A stretch of 9,264 nt of DNA, from the NCBI GenBank assembly GCA_029880385.1, contig JAOUOM010000038.1, positions 1-9,264 on the forward strand. The letters run 5' to 3'. Source of the DNA: Cyclobacteriaceae bacterium (GTDB lineage: Bacteria > Bacteroidota > Bacteroidia > Cytophagales > Cyclobacteriaceae). Shown piece after piece: positions 1 to 6,569 of the stretch (positions within the stretch are counted from its first letter, which is position 1; the number at the start of each line of letters is the position of its first letter). Made by a program: the position numbers and the translations under genes. Under the pieces are notes generated by a model, which was given only the letters and a program-made list of their open reading frames with translations, made no database searches and was not told the DNA's origin.

Positions 1-924
1 ACTTGGCTTTCGTTCTGTTTTATCTCCCGTGTCAGGATTTGTACCGATAATGTTGTCTCTGTCCAATGGAGAAGGCAACAACTCCATAACATAATCCAAC
101 ATTGTCTGAACACCTTTGTTCTTAAAGGCAGAACCACAAAGCATAGGGACAAATGCCAGGTCAATGGTAGCCTTACGAAGGGCACCGATGATTTCATCAC
201 GGGTAATAGAGTCCGGATCTTCGAAATATTTCTCCATCAATCCTTCATCATACTCAGCAACTGATTCTACAAGTTTTTCCCTGTATTCATTTACTTCTTC
301 GACCATGTCTTCAGGAATTTCGATTTCACTGAAAGTCATTCCTTTGTCTTCTTCGTTCCAGACAATGGCCCTGTTTTCTACAAGATCCACAACACCCTTG
401 AAATTTTCTTCAGCTCCAATGGGCAATTGCAAAGGCACTGCTTTCGTGCCAAGCATTTCTTTTACCTGTCGGCAAACATTCAAAAAATCAGCTCCAGACC
501 GGTCCATTTTGTTAACAAAACCAATCCTTGCTACTTTATAATTATCTGCCAGACGCCAGTTTGTCTCAGACTGAGGTTCCACCCCGTCCACGGCACTAAA
601 CAAAAACACCAAACCATCAAGTACACGCAGCGACCGGTTTACCTCAACCGTAAAATCCACGTGACCGGGAGTGTCTATGATATTGATATGATATTGATCT
701 CCTTTGTAAGGCCAGAAAACCGTAGTGGCAGCCGAGGTAATGGTAATACCCCTTTCCTGCTCCTGCGCCATCCAGTCCATGGTAGCGGCTCCATCATGAA
801 CCTCTCCTATTTTATGACTTACACCAGTATAATAGAGAACACGTTCTGTAGTAGTCGTTTTTCCAGCATCAATGTGTGCTGCAATCCCAATATTCCGGGT
901 GAATTTTAAATCTCTTTTTGACAT
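1..924 (-). CDS. fusA: Translation elongation factor G (EF-G), N-terminal part; 3' end outside the window
   Basis: EF-G is the ribosomal translocase GTPase that moves tRNA and mRNA after peptide-bond formation; it also helps recycle ribosomes. The reading frame is open through all 308 codons visible and starts MSKRDLKFTRNIGIAAHID. All five G motifs are seen: P-loop AHIDAGKT (residues 16-23), RGITI (58-62), DTPGH (84-88, with the catalytic-type His88), NKMD (138-141) and GSAF (264-267). Between the last two lies a G' subdomain, as in EF-G proper rather than TetM-like protectors. The visible part ends at the junction with domain II; roughly 400 residues are missing, judged from the usual length near 700. 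The ATG is 18 bp after the rpsG stop and has no Shine-Dalgarno sequence (upstream ACTAGAACA), so it is probably the last str gene of the operon seen here. The intact G motifs argue against it being the GTPase-altered EF-G2 paralogue known from Bacteroides. Confidence 0.97.
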   Translation of the reverse strand, partial: MSKRDLKFTRNIGIAAHIDAGKTTTTERVLYYTGVSHKIGEVHDGAATMDWMAQEQERGITITSAATTVFWPYKGDQYHINIIDTPGHVDFTVEVNRSLRVLDGLVFLFSAVDGVEPQSETNWRLADNYKVARIGFVNKMDRSGADFLNVCRQVKEMLGTKAVPLQLPIGAEENFKGVVDLVENRAIVWNEEDKGMTFSEIEIPEDMVEEVNEYREKLVESVAEYDEGLMEKYFEDPDSITRDEIIGALRKATIDLAFVPMLCGSAFKNKGVQTMLDYVMELLPSPLDRDNIIGTNPDTGDKTERKPS

Positions 925-942
925 TGTTCTAGTAACTGGAAA

Positions 943-1410
943 TTAGAATCTGAAATGAGAGAATGCCTTGTTGGCTTCTGCCATACGGTGGGTATCATCT
1001 TTCTTTTTAACCGCTGCACCTTCACCTTTTGATGCTGCAATTATTTCCCCTGCCAATCTTTCTTTCATTGTTTTTTCGCCACGCATACGTGAATAACGAA
1101 TCAACCATTTGATACCCAATGAAACTTTTCGTTCGGGTCTTACTTCGATAGGAACCTGGAAGGTTGCACCACCTACCCTTCGGCTTTTTACTTCAACCGC
1201 AGGCATGATGTTGTTTAACGCATTTTTCCAAATTTCAAGACCATTTTCCTTGGTCTTACTTTCTATGATTTTAATAGAATCATAGAAAATTCCATAGGAA
1301 AGGCTCTTTTTTCCATCTACCATTAGATAGTTGACAAATTTTGTTACCAGTGTATCGCCGTATACCGGATCTGGCAAAATGTATCTTTTTTTAGGTTTAG
1401 CTTTTCTCAT
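943..1410 (-). CDS. rpsG: 30S ribosomal protein S7 (uS7)
   Basis: uS7 is a primary 16S rRNA-binding protein that nucleates assembly of the head of the small subunit and touches the E-site tRNA. The 155-residue product has the usual family length. It has a basic N-terminus (MRKAKPKKR), the conserved block MPAVEVKSRRVGGATFQVP (residues 69-87) that forms the beta-hairpin arm, VRPER (90-94), and a typical end, HRMAEANKAF (141-150) followed by SHFRF. The ATG start fits homologues and lies 12 bp after the rpsL stop. That gap is far shorter than the E. coli rpsL-rpsG spacer which carries the S7 autoregulatory site, so such a structure cannot fit here. No good Shine-Dalgarno sequence is present (TTAGG abuts the ATG). 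Identification is secure. Confidence 0.98.
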   Translation of the reverse strand: MRKAKPKKRYILPDPVYGDTLVTKFVNYLMVDGKKSLSYGIFYDSIKIIESKTKENGLEIWKNALNNIMPAVEVKSRRVGGATFQVPIEVRPERKVSLGIKWLIRYSRMRGEKTMKERLAGEIIAASKGEGAAVKKKDDTHRMAEANKAFSHFRF

Positions 1411-1422
1411 CCTAACTCTCTA

Positions 1423-1803
1423 TTATTTTTTCTCTTTTGGACGTTTTGCACCGTATTTAGACCTGCGTTGTGTTCTTCCGTTCACACCTGCTGTATCCAG
1501 GGCACCGCGAATTATGTGGTATCGAACACCCGGAAGGTCTTTTACCCTACCTCCCCTGATCAATACAATTGAGTGCTCCTGAAGGTTGTGGCCTTCACCG
1601 GGTATATAAGCATTTACTTCCTTACCATTTGTCAACCTTACCCTGGCCACTTTACGCATGGCAGAGTTTGGCTTTTTAGGTGTAGTCGTATAAACACGTG
1701 TACAAACCCCTCTTCTCTGCGGACATGAATCCAGTGCAGGGGATTTGGATTTGGAAGTTAACTGCTTCCTTCCTTTTCTTACTAACTGTTGTATAGTTGG
1801 CAT
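1423..1803 (-). CDS. rpsL: 30S ribosomal protein S12 (uS12)
   Basis: uS12 sits at the decoding centre of the 30S subunit and helps control accuracy of tRNA selection. The 126-residue protein is nearly collinear with the E. coli protein: PTIQQLVRKGR at the N-terminus, RGVCTRVYTTTPKKPNSA (residues 31-48), GEGHNLQEHS (69-78) and RGGRVKDLPGVRYH (83-96). Residues Lys43, Lys88 and Pro91, where changes classically give streptomycin resistance or dependence, are wild type. Asp89 is the position methylthiolated in E. coli. The start ATG is the first of the str genes and follows an 84-bp gap with a good Bacteroidota promoter, so rpsL-rpsG-fusA can probably be transcribed separately from rpoBC. Upstream is the A/T-rich ACTAAAATAGGATAA; AGGA is only 3 nt from the ATG, too close for a normal Shine-Dalgarno site. 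Confidence 0.98.
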   Translation of the reverse strand: MPTIQQLVRKGRKQLTSKSKSPALDSCPQRRGVCTRVYTTTPKKPNSAMRKVARVRLTNGKEVNAYIPGEGHNLQEHSIVLIRGGRVKDLPGVRYHIIRGALDTAGVNGRTQRRSKYGAKRPKEKK

Positions 1804-1833
1804 TTATCCTATTTTAGTATTGTCCTAAATTTT

Positions 1834-1871
1834 GGGAACGCAAAGATAGAAATATTGGTATCATATCCCAA
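1834..1871 (-). promoter_or_regulatory. Predicted Bacteroidota housekeeping promoter driving rpsL-rpsG-fusA
   Basis: On the minus strand the gap before rpsL contains TTG (1869-1871), exactly 20 nt, then TATCTTTG (1841-1848) followed by C. This matches the Bacteroidota primary sigma factor consensus as I know it: TTTG/TTG at -33, a spacer of about 19-21 nt, and TAnnTTTG at -7. Transcription would begin a few bases downstream, near 1834-1838, giving a 5' leader of about 31-35 nt before the rpsL ATG at 1803. Two other CAAAnnTA matches on the plus strand (TAnnTTTG on the minus strand) nearby, at 1911-1918 and 1959-1966, lack a spaced TTG. The match is direct from sequence; activity and start site are inferred. 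Confidence 0.72.
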
Positions 1872-1873
1872 TA
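1853..1873 (-). repeat. Short inverted repeat covering the -33 element of the rpsL promoter
   Basis: Minus-strand TATTGG (1868-1873) and CCAATA (1853-1858) are perfect 6-bp arms around a 9-nt loop. The upstream arm contains the TTG of the predicted -33 element and the downstream arm lies in the spacer. It could be an operator for a dimeric regulator or could be chance in an A/T-rich gap. It is followed by no U-run, so it is not a terminator. Confidence 0.3.
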
Positions 1874-1887
1874 GCGTCCGATAATTA

Positions 1888-2220
1888 TTACGCTTCACCG
1901 ACTGTTCCTCCAAAATTAATTGGGTAGCGGTGTGCTTCTTCCACCTGGTTGATGGCTCCAAAAGTATTTTCATACTTTTCGATGTTTTCTTCCAGAGCAT
2001 GCAAAAGGCGTTTTGCATGCTCCGGGGTAATAACTATCCTTGATTTTACTTTGGCCTTTGGCACTCCGGGCATCAAGCGAATAAAATCAATCACAAATTC
2101 ACTGCTCGAATGTGCAATCATAGCCAGATTGGCATATACACCTTCTGCAATTTCTTCAGAAAGTTCAATATTGATGTTTTTCTGTGCCTTTAGGGCTTTT
2201 TCATCTTTATCACTCATCAT
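1888..2220 (-). CDS. DUF3467 family protein of unknown function, coupled to rpoC
   Basis: This 110-residue soluble protein matches, from memory, the DUF3467 family found beside rpoC in Bacteroidota; its function is unknown. After a charged lysine-rich start (MMSDKDEKALKAQK) come a conserved block NIELSEEIAEGVYANLA (residues 16-32), an FVIDFIRLMPGVPKAKV segment (42-58) and a helix-rich part, RIVITPEHAKRLLHALEENI (61-80). It has no signal peptide, membrane helix, cysteine or catalytic signature that I recognise. The first ATG overlaps the rpoC stop as ATGA; a second ATG follows at once (2215-2217), and either could start the protein. The overlap implies translation coupled to that of beta'. The position between RNA polymerase and ribosomal protein genes suggests a role tied to transcription or translation, but that is inference. 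A very strong hairpin lies in codons 66-77, and the gene is followed by the rpsL promoter. Confidence 0.9.
   Translation of the reverse strand: MMSDKDEKALKAQKNINIELSEEIAEGVYANLAMIAHSSSEFVIDFIRLMPGVPKAKVKSRIVITPEHAKRLLHALEENIEKYENTFGAINQVEEAHRYPINFGGTVGEA
1992..2025 (-). repeat. Strong perfect hairpin inside the DUF3467 coding sequence
   Basis: GAGCATGCAAAA (1995-2006) is followed by a 4-nt loop (2007-2010) and its exact reverse complement TTTTGCATGCTC (2011-2022). In the mRNA the stem extends outward through one G-U pair (2023 with 1994) and two C-G pairs (2024-2025 with 1992-1993), giving 15 bp with loop CGCC. It encodes residues 66-77 (PEHAKRLLHALE). No U-run follows on either strand, so it is not an intrinsic terminator. 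It could affect mRNA stability, processing or ribosome/polymerase movement, or be a by-product of the two His-Ala codon pairs. Confidence 0.85.
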
Positions 2221-5200
2221 CCTTCTGTTAAAATTTCTTTGGATCGATTGAATTCTTCCCGTGAAGTTATGAGCTTGTCATATTCACTTTTTGAAACCAC
2301 AATGTTTTTGTGGTACTTTCTCACGCCTGTACCTGCAGGGATCAAATGACCAACAATTACATTTTCCTTTAGTCCCATCAGGTAATCTGACTTACCCCGT
2401 ATCGACGCTTCACTCAATACCTTGGTAGTTTCCTGGAATGAAGCTGCAGAAATAAAGCTTTCGGTACCCAATGATGCCTGTGTAATACCCTGCAAAGTAG
2501 GCCGTGATACAGCTGCCTGTGCATTTCGTACTTTCACTAACTTCAGATCCCTTCGCTTCAGGTTTGAATTTTCATCTCGCAATCGACGACTAGTAATGAT
2601 CTGACCTCTTTTTAAGGTTTCAGAATCACCGGCATCTTCAACCACTTTTTTATCCATGATTGAATCATTTTCATCCATAAAGGCAAAGCGGTCAACCACC
2701 TGATTGGTTAGGAAGTTGGTATCGCCTGCATCAATGATGATCACTTTCTGCATCATCTGACGTACAATAACTTCGATGTGCTTATCATTGATTTTTACCC
2801 CCTGCAAACGGTATACTTCCTGAATTTCATTTACCAGATACTCCTGAACGGCAGTAGGTCCCTGAATCGAAAGGATATCAGCCGGCGTAATTGCACCATC
2901 CGACAAAGGTTCACCTGCCCGGATAAAATCATTATCCTGTACCAATATATGCTTGGAAAGTGGTACCAAATACCTTTTTTTCACACCGTCTTTGGACTCG
3001 ATAAATATTTCTCGGTTACCCCGCTTGATACCTCCATAGGTAACAACGCCATCAATTTCCGTAACTACTGCAGGGTTGGAAGGGTTTCGTGCTTCGAAAA
3101 GCTCGGTTACCCGGGGAAGACCCCCGGTAATATCCCTTGATTTACCTGTTTTTCGAGGAATCTTGGCCAGTACTTGTCCTGCCTTGATTTTTTCTCCTTC
3201 TTCGACAGCAAGGTGGGCACCAACCGGGATGTTATAAGCTTTCTCCTGATCCTTACCTTCTACATTGATCGCAGGGTTTTTGGTCTTATCCTTGGTATCA
3301 ATAATTACTTTTTCACGGTGTCCTGTCTGCTCATCGGATTCTTCCTTGAACGTAACGCCCTCAATAATCGCATCAAATGTGACATTACCGTCAAACTCTG
3401 AAAGGATCACGGCGTTATAAGGATCCCAATAGCAAAGCTCATCGCCTTTGGCTACCTTGTCCCCGTCTTTTACACGCAAGATGGCTCCATAAGGAACATG
3501 ATTGCTGATCAGGACGGTATCTTTTTTCTCATTCAAAATCTTGATTTCACCAGAACGTCCCATCACGACCTGAATGCTCTCACCTTCGTTGTTGGTCGTT
3601 TTAACCGTACGTAGTTCATCAAATTCCAGGATACCATCAAATTTGGATTTGATATTGGCATCTACAGCAATGTTGGATGCGGTACCCCCTACGTGGAAAG
3701 TACGTAGTGTAAGCTGCGTACCTGGCTCACCGATGGATTGGGCGGCGATTACTCCTACTGCCTCACCAATATGGCTCATGTTACCACTCGACAGGTTACG
3801 TCCGTAACATTTGGAGCAAACACCCTGTTTTGCCTCACATGTCAATACCGAACGTATTTCCACCTCTTCAATACTTGAATTTTCAATGATTTCAGAGATT
3901 TCTTCCGTTATTTCTTCGGCCGAAGCTACGATTAATTCCTTCGTAATAGGGTCATAGATATCATGAACCGAAACCCTGCCGAGGATACGCTCTGACAATG
4001 GCTCTACAATTTCCTCATTATCCTTAAGTGCCGTCACAACCTGTCCGCGCAATGAACCACAATCGTCTTCATTTACGACAACATCCTGTGCCACATCGAC
4101 CAATCGACGTGTCAGGTAACCGGCATCTGCTGTTTTAAGGGCTGTATCAGCCAGACCTTTACGCGCACCGTGGGTAGAAATGAAATATTCCAATACATCC
4201 AATCCTTCTTTAAAGTTGGACAAAATAGGGTTTTCAATGATCTCACCTACCGAACCCTGAAGGTTTTTCTGAGGTTTCGCCATCAATCCCCTCATACCAC
4301 CCAGCTGTCGGATCTGTTCACGTGACCCCCTTGCACCTGAGTGCATCATCATGTAGATGGAGTTGAATCCCTGGTCATCTTCTTCCAATTGCTTCATCAA
4401 GGTAGAAGTCAGCATGGTATTGGTTCGAGTCCAGATATCAATTACCTGATTGTAACGCTCATTGTCCGTAATCAATCCCATCAGGTAATTGTTCCAGATT
4501 GCCTCAACATCCGACTTTGCCTGAAGTACCAATGACTCTTTTTCTTCGGGGATTTTGATATCACCCAGTCCCATGGAAAGACCGCCTTTATAAGCCATCT
4601 GGAATCCCAAATCCTTAATATCATCCAGGAAAAGTGCTGCACGGGCCATTCCCGTTTCTTTTACTACTTTGGATATAATGGACTGTAGCTTTTTCTTGGT
4701 CAACAACTCGTTGATATAGCCGACTTCTTCGGGTACAAACTGGTTGAAAAGAATCCTTCCGGCAACGGTCTCAATAAGTTTGGTCTCAAGCTCATTATTT
4801 TCATTCATGACCTTTACCCGAACATGGATATAGGCATGCTTGGAAATTCTGTTTTCGTTAAGGGCTACAATCACTTCTTCAGGATTATAGAACCTCATTC
4901 CCTCACCCTCAACTTTATGGTCTGCCGTGCTCCTTCGGCCTTTGGTAACATAGTACAATCCCAATACCATGTCCTGAGACGGAACGGCAATCGGTGCCCC
5001 GTTGGCGGGGTTTAGGATATTGTGCGATGAAAGCATCAGCAACGAAGCTTCCAGGATCGCCTCATGACCTAGGGGTACGTGTACCGCCATCTGGTCACCA
5101 TCAAAGTCAGCGTTAAATGCCGTACAAACCAAAGGGTGTAACTGTATCGCTTTACCTTCAATCAGTTTGGGCTGAAAAGCCTGAATACCCAGACGGTGCA

Positions 5201-6527
5201 AGGTTGGAGCCCTGTTGAGCATTACCGGATGGCCTTTCAATACATTTTCAAGGATATCCCACACCACCGGATCTTTGCGGTCAACAATCTTTTTGGCCGA
5301 TTTTACGGTTTTAACAATGCCCCGTTCGATTAATTTTCGGATTACAAACGGCTTAAATAATTCAGCCGCCATGTCTTTGGGGAGACCGCATTCATGCATT
5401 TTCAGCTCTGGTCCTACCACAATAACCGATCGGCCGGAATAATCCACCCGTTTACCCAACAGGTTTTGACGGAAACGTCCCTGCTTTCCTTTGAGCATGT
5501 CGCTCAGTGATTTAAGTGCACGGTTTCCATCCGAGCGAACGGCATTTACTTTTCTTGAATTATCAAAAAGTGAATCCACCGCTTCCTGAAGCATCCTTTT
5601 TTCGTTACGAAGGATCACCTCGGGTGCCTTAATATCAATTAATCGCTTTAAGCGGTTGTTTCGGATGATAACCCTACGGTACAAATCATTCAGATCCGAG
5701 GTAGCAAACCTTCCACCATCCAACGGAACCAACGGGCGCAATTCAGGTGGAATAACCGGAACCATTTTAATGATCATCCATTCCGGACGGTTTTCGATAC
5801 GGGTACGGGCATCCCTGAATGCTTCGACTACCCGCAATCGTTTTAACGCTTCGGCTTTTCGCTGCTGCGATGTATCCGTAGCCGCCTGATGTCTCAAATC
5901 GTACGATAGTTCGTCAAGCTCGATTCGTGACAACAGCATTTCGAGGGCTTCAGCCCCCATTTTGGCAATAAATTTATTCGGATCTTCGTCATCCAACAGA
6001 TGATTCTCACGAGGCAACTTATCGAGGATGTCCAGGTATTCGTCTTCCGTCAGAAAATCGAGCTGATTAATACCATCTTCTTCCTTCACTCCTGGCTGGA
6101 TGACAACATAGCGCTCGTAATAGATGATCTGATCAAGTTTTTTGGTAGGGAGTCCCAACAAATAACCAATCTTGTTTGGCAATGACCTGAAATACCAGAT
6201 ATGCGCAATAGGAACCACAAGTTCGATGTGCCCCATTCGCTCCCTTCGTACTTTTTTCTCGGTCACTTCCACACCACAACGATCGCAAATAATCCCTTTG
6301 TAGCGAATACGCTTGTATTTTCCACAATGACACTCCCAATCCTTTACAGGACCAAAAATCCTCTCACAAAACAATCCACCCATTTCCGGCTTATATGTCC
6401 GGTAATTAATGGTTTCAGGCTGTGTTACTTCCCCATGTGAACTTTCCAGTATGGACTCAGGTGAAGCCAGACTTATTGTGACTTTGGAAAAGTCATTAGT
6501 CAGTTTTTTATTTTTTCTAAATGCCAT
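2217..6527 (-). CDS. rpoC: DNA-directed RNA polymerase subunit beta'
   Basis: Beta' forms one pincer of RNA polymerase and carries the catalytic magnesium site. The 1436-residue protein is full length for the family (E. coli 1407). In order: N-terminal zinc site Cys66, Cys68, Cys81, Cys84 (spacing as in E. coli); clamp coiled-coil and rudder region about 247-350; catalytic NADFDGD at 472-478 with Asp474, Asp476 and Asp478; a second zinc site Cys823, Cys897, Cys904, Cys907 (spacing again as in E. coli); bridge helix about 780-815; trigger loop from SIGEPGTQLTLRTFH (931-945); a large insertion resembling E. coli SI3 at about 951-1133; then DITGGLPRV (1132-1140) and VYRLQGVKINDKHIEVIVRQ (1238-1257). 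The ATG lies 42 bp after the rpoB stop, with A-rich AATAGAAATAAACT before it and no Shine-Dalgarno sequence. The stop overlaps the next gene by 4 bp. Identification is certain. Confidence 0.99.
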   Translation of the reverse strand: MAFRKNKKLTNDFSKVTISLASPESILESSHGEVTQPETINYRTYKPEMGGLFCERIFGPVKDWECHCGKYKRIRYKGIICDRCGVEVTEKKVRRERMGHIELVVPIAHIWYFRSLPNKIGYLLGLPTKKLDQIIYYERYVVIQPGVKEEDGINQLDFLTEDEYLDILDKLPRENHLLDDEDPNKFIAKMGAEALEMLLSRIELDELSYDLRHQAATDTSQQRKAEALKRLRVVEAFRDARTRIENRPEWMIIKMVPVIPPELRPLVPLDGGRFATSDLNDLYRRVIIRNNRLKRLIDIKAPEVILRNEKRMLQEAVDSLFDNSRKVNAVRSDGNRALKSLSDMLKGKQGRFRQNLLGKRVDYSGRSVIVVGPELKMHECGLPKDMAAELFKPFVIRKLIERGIVKTVKSAKKIVDRKDPVVWDILENVLKGHPVMLNRAPTLHRLGIQAFQPKLIEGKAIQLHPLVCTAFNADFDGDQMAVHVPLGHEAILEASLLMLSSHNILNPANGAPIAVPSQDMVLGLYYVTKGRRSTADHKVEGEGMRFYNPEEVIVALNENRISKHAYIHVRVKVMNENNELETKLIETVAGRILFNQFVPEEVGYINELLTKKKLQSIISKVVKETGMARAALFLDDIKDLGFQMAYKGGLSMGLGDIKIPEEKESLVLQAKSDVEAIWNNYLMGLITDNERYNQVIDIWTRTNTMLTSTLMKQLEEDDQGFNSIYMMMHSGARGSREQIRQLGGMRGLMAKPQKNLQGSVGEIIENPILSNFKEGLDVLEYFISTHGARKGLADTALKTADAGYLTRRLVDVAQDVVVNEDDCGSLRGQVVTALKDNEEIVEPLSERILGRVSVHDIYDPITKELIVASAEEITEEISEIIENSSIEEVEIRSVLTCEAKQGVCSKCYGRNLSSGNMSHIGEAVGVIAAQSIGEPGTQLTLRTFHVGGTASNIAVDANIKSKFDGILEFDELRTVKTTNNEGESIQVVMGRSGEIKILNEKKDTVLISNHVPYGAILRVKDGDKVAKGDELCYWDPYNAVILSEFDGNVTFDAIIEGVTFKEESDEQTGHREKVIIDTKDKTKNPAINVEGKDQEKAYNIPVGAHLAVEEGEKIKAGQVLAKIPRKTGKSRDITGGLPRVTELFEARNPSNPAVVTEIDGVVTYGGIKRGNREIFIESKDGVKKRYLVPLSKHILVQDNDFIRAGEPLSDGAITPADILSIQGPTAVQEYLVNEIQEVYRLQGVKINDKHIEVIVRQMMQKVIIIDAGDTNFLTNQVVDRFAFMDENDSIMDKKVVEDAGDSETLKRGQIITSRRLRDENSNLKRRDLKLVKVRNAQAAVSRPTLQGITQASLGTESFISAASFQETTKVLSEASIRGKSDYLMGLKENVIVGHLIPAGTGVRKYHKNIVVSKSEYDKLITSREEFNRSKEILTEG

Positions 6528-6569
6528 AGTTTATTTCTATAGTAATTGCCAACAGGCGGTGTTTCTTGA

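Noticed and set aside
677..698. Tandem 11-nt repeat ATGATATTGAT
   Set aside because: It encodes the conserved HINIIDTPGH region of EF-G in frame; an 11-nt duplication would have shifted the frame, so the match comes from A/T-rich Ile/Asp/His codons.
427..909. Plus-strand open frame of 160 codons opposite fusA
   Set aside because: It lies wholly antisense to a clearly conserved EF-G GTPase domain, and its product resembles no known family; it is a by-product of fusA codon use.
1809..2018. Minus-strand 69-codon frame running out of the DUF3467 gene into the rpsL gap
   Set aside because: Out of frame with the recognised DUF3467 gene, it covers the predicted promoter, and its product shows no recognisable motif.
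4997..5010. Hairpin CCCCG-TTGG-CGGGG followed by TTT on the plus strand
   Set aside because: It encodes the conserved NPANGAP motif of RpoC, the plus strand carries no gene needing a terminator, and the T-run is only three bases.
6528..6569. Possible promoter or terminator in the rpoB-rpoC gap
   Set aside because: No TAnnTTTG with a spaced TTG and no stem plus U-run; it looks like a plain A-rich leader for rpoC.
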